Shown: positions 34,303-45,688 of the stretch, piece after piece | Numbering within the stretch: the first letter of the stretch is position 1 | Layout: each line of letters begins with the position of its first letter | NCBI GenBank assembly: GCA_029168955.1 | Contig: JAPDOI010000131.1 | Coordinates: forward strand, 1,240,001 to 1,304,000 | Length of the DNA stretch: 64,000 nt | Direction: 5' to 3' | From: Aplectana chamaeleonis | Lineage: Eukaryota; Nematoda; Chromadorea; Rhabditida; Cosmocercidae | Made by a program: the position numbers and the translations under genes | The notes under the pieces: model-generated | Databases searched by the model: none | What the model was told of the DNA's origin: nothing | The model's input: only the letters and a program-made list of their open reading frames with translations

Positions 34303-34906
34303 CAGGGGTGTGCATTTTCCGTTTACCGATTTTCCGGATTTACCGGTGTTTTTCGGTAAATTTTGATTTACCGATTTACCGAGTTTCTCCCGAAATCTAC
34401 CGAAGTTTTTACCGAAAAGGAAAATTGGGTATTTTTGCCCAATCGGCCCTACTTCTTACTCGTATTTCACGGGTTTGCTACTGTTATGGCATGCCATCGG
34501 CGCGATACCCTACTTCTGCCTTCCTTTTGTTACTCCTTTTTTAACCCTTCGGCGCACTTTTGAATGTTCATGCGATCTCTTCACCGTTTTGTCACGTGCT
34601 TTTTCTTATCGAGATACAACTCCGAGAAATACATATTTTATTCAAAAATGTTAACAGATTTGCAAATAAGCGCAGTCCTGAAGCAGATTTTTCAGGAACT
34701 GGAAAAATTCATGCCGAATATCCTTATGCACAATTGAAAACGATACATAAATATCATTGGTCATTTGTGCTATCATATGGGATAGGCACCAAAGACGAAG
34801 TCAGAATTTTTACCGAATTTTCCGTTTTCACAGTATTTACCGAGAAAAAATTCGGTAAAAAGCTTCGGTAAAAAATTTACCGAAAAGAATTTTCCGCCCA
34901 CCCCTG
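34303..34906. mobile_element. hAT-type MITE with TTTACCG subterminal repeats
   Basis: TIRs are CAGGGGTGTGC and GCCCACCCCTG, the classic hAT terminus. Both flanks just inside are packed with TTTACCG/CGGTAAA words (about ten), the kind of subterminal repeat bound by hAT transposases. Target duplication is not clear (TCATAAAA against GAATGGAA). The 34560-34871 open frame is chance. Confidence 0.75.
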
Positions 34907-35280
34907 GAATGGAAGACTTCCACAGGATGAAAAGATAGGAAATCAGCCTGGATTACGAAAGTATTCCCCACTAACTAGAGAAAAAGCTCGAATTATCAGT
35001 AAAATTAGCCAAGAAAAAAATCGAAGGTCCTGATCCTCTGGCTTGAGTGGTCAGCAGCTTCGCCAAGGATAACTTTTCATCACGGTAACTCACCTGTAGT
35101 CACTTATCCTTGAGTTGCAGGTACATAATGTGAGGGAACTAGCCCTTCCGCTAGAGATGCACTTTTTGAAAAAATCGAAGTGGCTTGAATTCAAACGACG
35201 TCAAATAATTTTGACCGCGGTTTTTGGTACAAGTGGTTAGTTTTAAACGGCACTTCTGTTACTTTTAGTTATCAAGGAGG
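34907..35280. other. No supported gene
   Basis: No recognised feature. Confidence 0.45.
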
Positions 35281-35282
35281 TA

Positions 35283-35519
35283 CAGTTGACCGCAATTTTA
35301 AAAGGACATGGTGCGGTTGCGTACTCGCACTAAATTACGGTAGAATCTGGCACTTTGCCAGATTTCGTCATCGATCGGCGCCAACCGTCGTCTCTCTGCT
35401 CACGAGAATATCAGCTGTGGCGCCAATCGATGACGAAATCCGGCAAAGTGCCAGATTCTACCGTAGTTTTAGTGCGAGTCCGCAACCGCACCATGTCCTT
35501 TTAACCTTGCGGTCAACTG
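35283..35519. mobile_element. Palindromic TA-flanked MITE (237 bp)
   Basis: Starts CAGTTGACCGCAA and ends TTGCGGTCAACTG, with TA on both sides. The arms (ATGGTGCGGTTGCG, GGTAGAATCTGGCACTTTGC) pair over about 100 bp. Tc1/mariner-type by target and terminus. Non-coding. Confidence 0.85.
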
Positions 35520-35521
35520 TA

Positions 35522-36290
35522 TACCCGATATGTACGTCTTAAAATAAGGTATGGTAATTCTGCCTGTTTAATGCTTCAAAATCGTTGCTTTGAGTTACGA
35601 AAATTTTTCTCTGTCCTTTCCGTTTTGTCGCTTCTCATTTTCGTTTTTCGTGTTTTTCGTTGCTTTCATGTGCTGCGTCGACAAATAAATAAATATATGG
35701 GTAATAAGTGAGTTTGGCTTCTGTGAGGACATATAGGATATTTGAAGATATATGAGAAACAAAAGTAAGAGCAATTCTGCTGAGTGTTATGACGTTTATG
35801 TACAGAATGAGTGCTGAACAGGAGCACCGAAATAGAAAATCAAATTCCAGTAATATTTCGACGCCCGTGTCACAACCTAGCCGTTAGATTTGAAGCTTTT
35901 CCCAACCGCAACGCATAACTAACAATCTTAACAAAAAAAATTCAGAGTAAAAGTAGAGTATTTTGTACTACATAAGTGAAATCGAAATTCTTCAGCCTGT
36001 GTGCAAGCAATTAGAGTTATGTTATTCAGTGAAGCTAACATTTAATTTCAATTCGGTCCCCGTGAGAAGACGTTGCGCAAATCGTTTGTGTGGTGCACGA
36101 TACAATAGTTAAGATAGTTTATAGGAATTGAGATAGACTAGCAGAGCAAGGATCTAGTGACGTGTTTAGCGTGACACTTGAGAGTGTCGCCGACTGGCTG
36201 GTGGAACAGGTGCCACTCGGGTTTTGAGCAATCGCCATCACTGGCAGGGCTCTTGTCGCCAATAATGCCTCCTACACACGTCAAAAACTA
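35522..36290. other. No supported gene
   Basis: A/T-rich sequence, no recognised feature. Confidence 0.45.
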
Positions 36291-36291
36291 T

Positions 36292-36454
36292 ACGATGTCT
36301 AACATTGGCGTGGATCCGGAAGAGACCTTGCGTTCCCCAGCGGAGGTTGGCGCAAACTCGGTGCCACATGCTATAACATAGGTGCACCGAATTTGCGCCA
36401 ACCTTCAACAATGAACGTAAAGTCTCTTCCGGATCCACGCCGACGTTACATCGG
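36292..36454. repeat. ~75-bp-arm inverted repeat
   Basis: GGCGTGGATCCGGAAGAGAC is mirrored by GTCTCTTCCGGATCCACGCC, and AGGTTGGCGCAAACTCGGTG by CACCGAATTTGCGCCAACCT, around a 4-5 base centre near 36374. The open frames on both strands are mirror images. Confidence 0.8.
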
Positions 36455-37271
36455 GTGAACGCGCTCGGGATGGAACTACCCGCATTCGGTATTAAACGTT
36501 TGGCACCTGGCAATCCTTTGATGTACATAGAGTACAAGGATTTGCGTTTCGGGTAAAAAAATTGTTTCGTGCCCGGGTGTCATAGCTTTGGTCAAGTTGA
36601 TCCATTTGGGACTCTATTGAGATATTCGCAACAAAAATCGAAGATCCCTTTCTATTGAATTTGAACCTGGTTCACTCTTGAACAAATCATATATGTAGTT
36701 GTGACGAGGGACACCTTCATTCATTTCTGCTTCCATAGAGAAGTAGAGTTCGAGCCTTATGTTGACTGCGGTATAATGCCTAATTTCGCCCTAAATCATT
36801 GATCAGGAGTGAAATATGTGTCCGTTTGAATGAAAGAGCTGTCAATGCTGATTCAAAAATATCTTTAGGTACCAAATAAACCATTTTGAACAGAGTTATG
36901 GCATTGAATGCCATAACTTATAAGGATACTCCACACGCTCTGTAGTGCTAGCACTTGTCGTAGGGCAGATGATATGTAATGAGGTATATATTCCACCGAT
37001 AAATACAGAATGGTAATGCGTCATGTTGAGCTTTACATATGGTAAAGTTTTCATTTACATTCTTGATACCTTCCAGAAGAATTCGTTGAGCGCGTGAAGT
37101 ATCCTTGTAATCCGAATGAATCATTTTCGGGTATCTGACCGGAAACTCGAGATTCGGAGGATCCAAAATCCGAAAACTCGAAAGAGGCGTTTCATCCGAA
37201 TCAAACAATTACGTTAATTAAAAGGTCGGATGAAAAATTAGAAAAGCGCCCAGCACACGATTACCTCCACA
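36455..37271. other. No supported gene
   Basis: 36870-36900 repeats the phrase of the 22.8-23.1-kb inverted repeat (CCATTTTGAACAGAGTTATG). Otherwise unassigned. Confidence 0.4.
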
Positions 37272-37273
37272 TA

Positions 37274-38064
37274 CAATACCCGCGCTAAGTTTTGTAAAAA
37301 TGGGGAGCATTTGGCAAACTTGGCAAAAAAGCGTCCGATGCAAAAAAGCGTAACTTTTTTGAATGAAGACTTTTTCTAATTCTGAAAACGCTATCATATT
37401 CGCAGATCAAATTGCTACCTAAATATGTGACTTGTAGGCCGTAGTTCCATAAAATCGCTTTGTTTTTGAAAAAATAGTTTTTGTAATCGTAATTTTGTAA
37501 TTGTAGGCGAAGTGAGGCGAAACTTTGAGCAATAATTGTACAGGTAATGGAAGAGCAATCTGCATTTAATATTAATAAATGAGGTGCAGGTAATAGTATC
37601 TCAAGGTTTGCGTAAGTTGAGTTTTCAAAATCCTTCATTAAGAACCCGGGGCTTTCGCAACAAAACTCCGATTTTCAGGTAGCTCTCAGGCTTATTTAAT
37701 GAAGAATTTCGAGAATTCAACAAACACCATCCTTGAGATTCTCTCACCTGCACTCAATTTATGAAGAAACCATGCAGATTGCTATTCCATTACCTGTGCA
37801 ATTACTGCTCAAAGTTTCGCCGCATTTCGCCGCGCGCTACGTTTTTGAAAACCGATTGCAAAAACTATTTTCTTAAAAACAAAGCGATTTTAGGGAAATT
37901 TGGCCCACAGGTTACATAATTAGGTAGCGATTTGATCTGTGAAAATGATAGCATTTACAGAATTAGAAAAAGTCTTCATTCAAAAAAATTTACGTGCATC
38001 GGACGCTTTTCTGCCAAGTTTGCCAGATGCTCCCCGTTTTTAAAAAAACTTAGCGCGGGTATTG
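37274..38064. mobile_element. TA-flanked foldback MITE (791 bp)
   Basis: TIR CAATACCCGCGCTAAGTTTT with its reverse complement at the right; TA at 37272-37273 and 38065-38066. The arms pair for about 300 bp on each side (CAAATTGCTACCTAA against TTAGGTAGCGATTTG). A right-arm copy is at 31908-32201. Tc1/mariner-type by target choice. Confidence 0.85.
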
Positions 38065-38066
38065 TA

Positions 38067-39030
38067 CATATTACCATATTTTATTTTTCTGGTGTTGTTG
38101 GTTTTTCAATTTCGGTGCATTTTTACAGCCACTCAAGCGATCTTGGGTTCGGAGCGCTGACCAGAGCCGGCAGAGCTGTCGAGCCACGAAGAACTGATCC
38201 CCAGGAAAGGCGGATCTTTCGCTCCGGGCATGACTCCCAGCTACGGGCTTCGGTGCCTCCTCTACCACAGCCCTTACTACATATTGCAGTTACTCGTTCC
38301 GCGGTGCCTGTGAATTGAAGGCCTGCTCTCCGACCCTCACGGCCGGAGGTGAAGGATTGGGAGTATGGGTGTGCAAGATTTTCTGTTTTCAGCCCATATT
38401 CGTCAGTTTTTTTTCTGTTCTCTAACAAATTGGATTTTCTGTTCTCTGTTTCCACAAAAAAACATCCTAAACGAGCATAGTGTGGAGTGCTTGATTTCGA
38501 GTCACGTTCAATCAAATCATGGAGATATCTCGTCCAACCTAAACCGTGGTATCAGAGATTTTTTCGCTAATAAGCCCAATTCGCTCCCTCTTGGCCTAAG
38601 TCGTCGAGTATTTTTCCTTCTAGGATTGATCTGATTTTGACGTTGATGATGAAAATGGGCGACCACTCTTCAGAAAGCTTGGAGAAGAGGTTGAGAGCAG
38701 AATAAAGCTATGGGGACAAGAGGGGAGCTTTGGAGAGAGTGTAAAGCAGCGCCAAAAGATGCCACGGCAGCATCACACGGTGGAGTTCAATCCCTGCCCG
38801 GAGCCAACCAAGCATTTACATCATAAACTGAATTATAAACAGTGTATACACAGTGTTATATTGAGTATACAATTATTCACACATACATACAGTGTCATAA
38901 GGAATAGTAAGGAATTTGATGAGTGCATGAGAGCTCCTTCGTAGAATTTCAATTCCATGTTGGTACCTATGACGTCGGTAGGCAACACAAATGGGAACAA
39001 TGTAAATCATCAACAAGCGAAAAGAAAGGC
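38067..39030. other. No supported gene
   Basis: Some ~100-codon open frames on both strands around 38100-38320 have no recognised domain. Confidence 0.4.
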
Positions 39031-39034
39031 ACTT

Positions 39035-39263
39035 ATAAATAAATGAATAAACAATAAATTAATTAACTAAATATATAAATAATTAGGGAAATAAACAAAT
39101 AAATAACAAAATAAATGAATAAATAAATAAATAAATGAATAAATAATTAAGTAAGTATTCAAATAAAAAAATGAGTAAATAGACAAAAAAATAAACAGTT
39201 GATAAGAAAAATTAATTAATTAATTAGTTAATGAATAAATAAATAAGTAAAGAACAAAGAAAA

Positions 39264-39326
<63 letters not shown>

Positions 39327-39335
39327 ACAAATGCA
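39035..39335. repeat. (AAAT)n microsatellite
   Basis: A long A/T stretch built on the AATA/TAAA tetramer, nearly perfect from about 39255 to 39325 and degenerate upstream. Confidence 0.9.
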
Positions 39336-40112
39336 TACCAAAAAATAATCGAATTAACGAACAATTTAATTACAAATTGAATTAATTATAAAAGAATCAT
39401 TTTAAAAATAGATACGTAAATCAATGAAAAAATCAGTGAATAAAGTACATTCGCGTAAAACAAAGCAGTAATGATATCAACTCTGAACTTGGGCCACCCC
39501 AATAAATGTGCACAGTGTGCACGTCAATCTCTGAGCAGCTGTGAATAATGAATTCGTATGCACCAAAAATAACTGCACTGTGCGGAGATTCGTGGAGCTG
39601 TAACGAAGGAACAGCACGCTTGATATAAATTTAGAAAGATTTTACGATATAATTTTCTGAAAAAAAAGTAACTGAAGCTGAGTTGCAATATTATTGATTG
39701 TATATATGACGAAAACTTTCACAAAAATGAAAACTGCTTCGTGTGGGGGGGGGGTGAAAACAGTGCAATCCAACAATCCGCTAGATCACAAATCAGAGAC
39801 AGGGATGAGCTTCTACAGCGTAACAGAGATGGAGCCGCAGCAAGCCGCTTGTCGGGTCGATTTGAGGTCAGCGGCTGGCGAGCAGAAGCCCGTGGTTACC
39901 GAAATAAAAATACCCCCACAGCGTGCTTCGAAGGGTTGCATTACAACACCGACACCACGGAACTCTCTTCACTCATCAAAACATGAATGTATTTTGATGA
40001 AAAAAAGCGTGGGAATCTGACACTGAGTTGAAAACTGAACTAACAATTGAAAATTATTCGCATCACACGAGGGGAAGGATTGATTGGTGTCGACTGTCTA
40101 CATTCATCTTAA
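39336..40112. other. Unassigned; a short open frame near 39741-39986
   Basis: The frame at 39741-39986 is rich in Arg, Ala and Glu without low complexity. It lacks a recognised domain and clear splice sites, so it is not called as a gene. Confidence 0.3.
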
Positions 40113-40222
40113 AGGCAGTGATCACGATGAAAGACGTTCTCGAAAAAACTACAAAATTCAGCTTAGATCAAAAACACCTGAAAACTATGAAGGTAGCGCC
40201 TTGAAAAAACGGGCTAGAATTA

Positions 40223-41805
40223 GGCAGCGTCCATACGTGGCGAGAGCGGGCGTTCCCGCTGTTGTTCGCCTCTCGACGCTCCTCAACGCTGGAGCAGCCC
40301 TTGCACGCAAATGAACACAGGCAAACACCCCTACCTCGTGCTAATTCGATTGAAAAAGTTTGATCGGGTGATCAACCGCTCGAGTCGGCCCAACGGCAGA
40401 TGATTTCGATTTCCGGGGTGGGACAGTAGTTTTGCTATAGGTTTGCTATAGGAAAAGAAGGACAGTAGTTTTGCTATAGGTTTAATGCCACATGCTTTAG
40501 TGAGGAAGCAGTAAGCTTGAAACGTGCTGCTTGCCTCGTGGTGCTGGCGTAAGGTGGCATCTAGAGTTCTGCGAGCTGCGAGTTGCTCGCAGTGCGAGAG
40601 GTTGGGGGTGTGGCCTTGAAACTCTCGCAACTAGCTTTCAGACTCTGCGAGTTGCGGGCAGTGCGGGAACCTGAATCAGGGTTGCGCATGAGATATTGCG
40701 TCATATTGAATCAGGGAATGAGTGGCATTGGAGCGCGGTATTGTTTCGGGGCTACATCTCATTCCGTTGCTGTCCTGCCGGGCGATGAAGTGAGCTTGAA
40801 AAATGCAAACACAGGAAATTCGGATGGAGACGGGGCTTAAGGATATTGGAGCGATAAAAAATTGGGAAGTTTAAGCTCAGTAGCATTGCATAGAATTTAA
40901 AATGAAAGTCTCTGAGCCTATTTAGTAATTAGCGTCGTTTAAAATTACAACAAAATGCAAGAAAATTTCAACTCTCATCTAACTGAAACTTCCATATAGG
41001 GTCACCCAGGATATGACGTGAATTTTTTCTTGAGAATTTTGACCACCAGAAAGATAGACGGTACAAAAAGGCTTGACCCTGCTGCTTTGACGACAAAAGA
41101 AGAAAATACCACCCTCAAAACAACAATCGCATATGTAGAAAAAACAAACATGATATTTTGGAAATGCTTTTACTTTCTTTGATACGCATCACTTTCCGCA
41201 CAAATGTTGTGTGTTGAAACTTAAAAAAAACCATGATTGAAAAACAAAACTGGATATAATCACGAGTAGAAACTAAAGAGAAACCTTCACAGGAAAGGTA
41301 ACAGGAAGCAATCATGAGTAAAAACAAAGAAAAACCAGCACAAAGTGTTTTGTTGGCAAAAGAAATGACGATTCAGGAAGTACTCGCAGTGCGAGCTACG
41401 ACAAAAATAGTCAGGAGTATTCTTCTCGCAGCTCGCAATGCGTGCGTGAAAATGGTCGCAGTGTCCTCGCAGTGCGAGAGGACTATGAAAGCCCTCTGCG
41501 AGAATTTCGTCGCAGAGCGCTCGCACTGCGAGTTGCGTGCTCGCAGTGCGGCAACAACTGTGAAAGTCCCCCTTACCATTTCGTCGCAAGACAGCTCGCA
41601 TGCGAGGACGCTGCGAGCACGCAGCTATATGCTTATACGTGTCGCAACTCGCAGCTCGCAGAACTCTAGATGCCACCTAAGCGAGCGAGAGCGAGCAGGC
41701 GAGGACGCGCGGGAAGGAGCGCCTGTGAGCGGCTAGCGAATCGTGTGCCCACGATGATTATCGATTTTGCGTAATCGCACGCTCTCGCCACGTATGGACG
41801 GAGCC
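40223..41805 (-). mobile_element. PIF/Harbinger-type MITE inside the 548 MITE
   Basis: Ends GGCAGCGTCCATACGTGGCG and CGCCACGTATGGACGGAGCC; target duplication TTA (40220-40222, 41806-41808) relative to GAATTAGAG in the empty copy at 33.2 kb. A 3-bp TTA/TAA duplication is diagnostic of PIF/Harbinger. Without its own insert it is about 455 bp, close to the 443-bp relative at 60143-60585. Confidence 0.85.
40553..41677. mobile_element. Second PIF/Harbinger-type MITE nested in the first
   Basis: TIR GGTGGCATCTAGAGTTCTGC with its reverse complement at the right; TAA at 40550-40552 and 41678-41680. The empty site is visible in the relative at about 60265, where TTA is uninterrupted. The right half is packed with CTCGCAGTGCGAG-type words, which produce Arg/Ser-rich chance open frames on both strands (41287-41736). 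Confidence 0.85.
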
Positions 41806-42032
41806 TTAGAGTTTCTAGGGTCAAAAGAAGCTATGTAGCTCGTGCAGACGCGCACAGCGCCGACCAAAAAGATCGCAGTCTCATGTCGAACAGTCAGAAA
41901 TCGTCGACATTCAGAGGAAAAAAATAAATGCAAATTTACCCGATAAAAACAGTTGAACATAGAAAGCACTTCAGTTAATGTTTTTGACTAGATGAGCACA
42001 TAAATATTCGAGCAGGTCAGTCCGAAGGTTAA

Positions 42033-42422
42033 AGGCACGGTCCGGGCAGAATTGCGATTTTGAGATTTCCTGCTTTATCGGTGCTTTTGCTACAGGTAGT
42101 CCCAAGGAACATGCGAAAACTGCGTGAAAACCGGCCTTCTTCAAGTTATTCCAGCAGCTTCCGTCAACCGCTGTGTCAGAAAAGTGTGGCCATCGTCCAT
42201 ATTTTAGCGGTCGTCCATACATTCTTCAGAACTGCAGTGTAAATATCGGTCATTCCAACCATGATTATCATGCTGTAAATACCGTAATCCCTGACTTTGA
42301 GGCTGTTTCCTCCAGAACTAAGGACTCAGAGTTCGCGAAACGTTTAGGCGATGTTCAGCTAGGCCAGCCCAATCTGTTTAACCCAAATTTCGGTAGTGTC
42401 AAAATTTGACCGGACCTTGCCT
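42033..42422. mobile_element. TTAA MITE (390 bp) nested in the 548 MITE
   Basis: Ends AGGCACGGTCCGGGCA and GACCGGACCTTGCCT, TTAA on both sides (42029-42032, 42423-42426). The empty site in other copies reads AAGGTTCATTG, so either the local sequence carried TTAA first or a few bases changed at insertion. Confidence 0.8.
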
Positions 42423-43040
42423 TTAATGTTCACTTATTGAAATTCAATTTCAAGCCGACTGATGTTATTGATAATAGAGATCATCGATGTCAATGATGTG
42501 GAGTGGGCTCTTTCACCATCAAAAGACAAGAAAGTTGAGGTCCTTTTTCGCAAATTTTTCTATTAGGTCCTTCTACTCTGAATCCAGAAAAGGGTCCGGA
42601 ATAGAAAAGGAGACAAGCATATTTGATCGCGACCACTGCCTTTGAAGACTTCTAAGACTCGTAAAAGGAATGGTTACTGAATGGTTCAGAGGTAGATCCG
42701 CGCCACCCCTCACTCAAACTGAAGAAGAAATAACCCAAAAGCCAGTAAAAGTCAATTACTTCAGATCCACCCTCGTCTTTGTATGTTGCTCGCCAAGAAA
42801 CGACGAGGCAAAGTTTTTTCAATTGAGGCTCTTGAAATTTGGGCCTAACAAGGGAAGTGTTTAGAGCGGTAAACGCACCTACGGAAACGGTATGCACGGT
42901 CAGTTTCTCTTGGTCCTCTATAGTAACTTTGTGAAATATCCAGCCCCGAGCTGTTGATTCCGAGGAGCTACGAGCCCGCAAAGTATGGCTCCCTCCACTC
43001 ATTGATCGTGTCAATCAGGAAGGAAGGTGGTTGAGTATGG

Positions 43041-43112
43041 CGGCTTGGTGAAGTGGATAGCGATATGGACTCTTGAACATGTGATGCTAAAGGTTCGGTT
43101 CCGCACCTGTGT
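43041..43112 (+). pseudogene. tRNA-like segment, left arm
   Basis: A-box-like TTGGTGAAGTGG (43046) and B-box GGTTCGGTTCC (43093), one mismatch to the usual GGTTCGANTCC, with tRNA spacing. The stems do not close cleanly. Mirrored at 44762-44834. Confidence 0.45.
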
Positions 43113-44195
43113 GTTTTTTTGCAATTGCATTGCGATTTTGTTTTCACGTGAATACACCGCCTTTGATATTGTTTTAGCGTTTTAAAGCCTTTTTAATCAC
43201 CCTGATATCACATGGGATCATTCACGAGCAGTAGACCACATGAACTCAGAATCGATAACAGCGATAACAAACTTATTTATTGTTTCTTTGTTTTTTTTTG
43301 TCAATTTGAGCACCAATGATGAACTGGCACATAGTGTTGGAAACATAAAGACTTTTCACAGAAGTGGCAGCAGAGGACAACGAAGTAAGGATAACGAAAT
43401 ATGGATAATCTGTGACAAGGTAAGTGTTTCAATGGTAAACGCATCAGCGAAAACGACTAGTATTGCTAGTATAACTCGTGGCTCAATAGTAGAAGAGCGC
43501 AGTATCTGGCTCCGAGCCGCAGGTTCCAAGAAGTTATAAGCGTTTTTCGAGCTTCGCGAAAAGGCATGGGTATCCATAAGGCATTTTTTGGTGTTTCAAA
43601 AATTTTTTCAAATATTGCTCAAAACTTGTATGTAGGGGTAATCGAGTGTGGTACGCACGAATCTGGAGTTTATCTGTCGATTTTCCAAAGTTTTCTACTA
43701 AATTCAATAGATCCAATCGGGGGAAAATTTGAGGGCAAAATTTGACTTTTGACGATTTACGGAACGCTACGGTAAAAATGACTGAAAATGTTTCTTGCTT
43801 GTAGTGCTGCTTGCTTGTAGTGCTGAGCAAGAATATGGAGTCCGTTTATCGATTTTTGACAGACTACGGTAGATTACGGTGGGTATACGGTAGTTTGGTG
43901 AAAGTCTCAGATTTGACTTAAAATTTGTGTACGGGAGGTATTCGGGGTGACGAACACGAATTTAGCGTCCGTTTGTCGATTTTCACAATACTAAGGTAGG
44001 TTTCGCCGCCATAATGACATGGTACCTATCGTAATCTACAGTAAACCTCAGAATTTCGAGAAACGGACTTCAGATTCGTGTTCACCACCCTAGATTACCC
44101 CTACATACACGTTTTGAGCAATATGCGAGAAAATTTTTTAAACACCCAAAAAAGTGCCTGATGGGACCCTTGCCTTTCCGGGAAGCTTAAAAAAC

Positions 44196-44349
44196 GGGTC
44201 AGGGGCTCTCTACACGCGAAGGGAGGAGTTGTCCTGTTTTTTCAGTTTGCAACGTCATGCTACCCAACGCAAGCGAAGTGGTCCCGAGTGGAATTAGAGC
44301 CGCGAAAATGGGACAACTCCTCCCTTGGTGTGTAGAGAGCACCTATCCC
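44196..44349. mobile_element. 154-bp MITE with exact 8-bp target duplication
   Basis: TAAAAAAC occurs at 44188-44195 and 44350-44357. The insert starts GGGTCAGGGGCTCTCTACAC and ends GTGTAGAGAGCACCTATCCC, with inner arms GGGAGGAGTTGTCC and GGACAACTCCTCCC. The left palindrome arm lacks it. hAT-like by duplication length. Confidence 0.8.
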
Positions 44350-44761
44350 TAAAAAACGCTCATAACTTCTTGGAACCTGCGGCTCGGAGCTAGATACTGC
44401 GCACTTCTACTATGTCGTTTTCGCAGATGCGTTTACCACTAATAATAAAACACTTACCTTGTCACGCATTATCCATATTTCGTTTTCCTTATTTCGTTGT
44501 CCTCTGCTGCCCCTTCTGTGAAAAGTCTTTGCTTCCAACACTATGTGCCAGTTTATCGTTGGTGCTCAAATTGACAAAAAAAACAAATAAACAATGAATA
44601 AGTTTGTTATCCCTGTTATCGATTCTAAATTCGTGGTCTACTGTTCGTGAATGATCCCATGTGATATCAGGGTGATTGAAAAGGCTCTAAAACGCTAAAA
44701 CAATATCAAAGGCGGCGTATTCACGTGAGAACAAAATCGCAATGCAATTGCAAAAAAACAC

Positions 44762-44834
44762 ACAGGTGCGGATCCGAACCTTTAGCATCACATGTTTAAG
44801 AGTCCATATCGCTATCCACTTCACCTAGCAGCCA
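44762..44834 (-). pseudogene. tRNA-like segment, right arm
   Basis: Minus-strand counterpart of 43041-43112, with B box GGTTCGGATCC and A-box-like AGGTGAAGTGG. Confidence 0.45.
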
Positions 44835-44879
44835 CACTCAACGACCTTCCTTCCCGATTGACACGATCAATGAGTGGAG

Positions 44880-45516
44880 TATAGTTGTACACGAACGAAA
44901 TTTTCGAAAAATTTTCGAAAGATTTTTTTTTCGTTCGTTCGAAATTTCGTCGAACGAAATTTTTTCGAATTTCGTTCGTTCTTAGAACGAAAAATTTTCA
45001 ATTTTCGTTCGTTCGAAATCCGATTTTTCGAAATTTTTACGAAATTCTTTCGTTCGAAATTTTTTCGAACAAATTTCGAAAAAAATTTCGAAATTTTTGA
45101 CAAATTTCAAATAAAATTTCTAAATTTTCGACGAGTTTCGAACAAAATACGAAATTTCGAAAAAAATCGAAATTTCGATTTGTTTCGAATTTCGTTCGTC
45201 CGACCTCCGAAATTTCAAAAGTTTTTCGAAATTCGTTCGTTCGAAATTTTTTCGAACGAAATTTTTTCAATTTTCGTTCGTTCCAAATTTTTTCGAACGA
45301 AAATTTTTCGATTTTCGTTCGTTCGAAATTTTTCGAACGAAATTTTTTCAATTTTCGTTCGTTCGAAACTTTTTTGAACGAAATTTTCTCATTTTTCGTT
45401 CGTTCGAAATTTTTTCGAACGAAAGTTTTTCATTTTTCGTTCGTTCGAAAAGATTTCGAACGAAGAAATTTCGATTTTCGTTCGTTCGACATTTTTTTCG
45501 AAATTGTACAACTATA
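44880..45516. mobile_element. hAT-type MITE built of TTCGTTCGTTCGAA repeats
   Basis: GAGTGGAG flanks both sides exactly (44872-44879, 45517-45524), an 8-bp duplication. TIR TATAGTTGTAC and its reverse complement. The interior is about a dozen copies of TTCGTTCGTTCGAAATTTTT alternating with its complement, giving meaningless Phe/Arg/Lys-rich open frames on both strands. The empty site is preserved in the left palindrome arm (CAATGAGTGGAGG on the opposite strand near 42998). Confidence 0.9.
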
Positions 45517-45688
45517 GAGTGGAGGCAGCCGAAATCAATGAGCGGAGAGAGCCAAACTTTGCGGGCTCGTAGCTCCTTGGAATCAACAGCTCGGGGCTAG
45601 ATATTTCACAAAGTTATTAAAGAGGACCAAGAGAAACTGACAGTGCATAGCGTTTCCTTAGGTGCGTTTACCGCTCTAAACGCTTCCC

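Larger units (their letters stand above)
40113..42641 (-). mobile_element. 548-type TTAA MITE, copy 3, with three nested insertions
   Basis: Outer ends AGGCAGTGATCACGATGA and GATCGCGACCACTGCCT; flanks TTAA (40109-40112) and TTGA (42642-42645). Subtracting the insertion at 40223-41805 with its TTA, and that at 42033-42422 with its TTAA, leaves 549 bp, against 548 bp for the two uninterrupted copies. Confidence 0.9.
42852..45688. repeat. Large imperfect palindrome with tRNA-like arms
   Basis: The left arm from GGGAAGTGTTTAGAGCGGT and the right arm ending ACCGCTCTAAACGCTTCCC are reverse complements for about 1 kb each. Shared elements include a tRNA-like segment, GGATAATCTGTGACAAGGTAAGTG with its mirror, and GAGCCGCAGGTTCCAAGAAG with its mirror. 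The core (43905-44170) equals 1-270. The right arm is interrupted at 44196-44349 and 44880-45516. CAAGGTAAG in both arms looks like a splice donor, but no exon is recognised. Confidence 0.8.

Noticed and set aside
34113..34544. 143-codon plus-strand frame as a gene
   Set aside because: It spans the third hairpin and enters a hAT MITE terminus. Composition changes at the MITE edge and no domain is seen.
39741..39986. 81-codon Arg/Ala-rich frame as a host exon
   Set aside because: It begins in a poly-G run, lacks convincing splice sites and has no recognised domain. Too weak to call.
41287..41736. Overlapping Arg/Ser-rich frames on both strands
   Set aside because: They arise from CTCGCAGTGCGAG repeats inside a nested PIF/Harbinger-type MITE.
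44874..45377. Phe/Arg/Lys-rich open frame as a protein
   Set aside because: It lies entirely inside a MITE built of TTCGTTCG repeats with mirror frames on the other strand.
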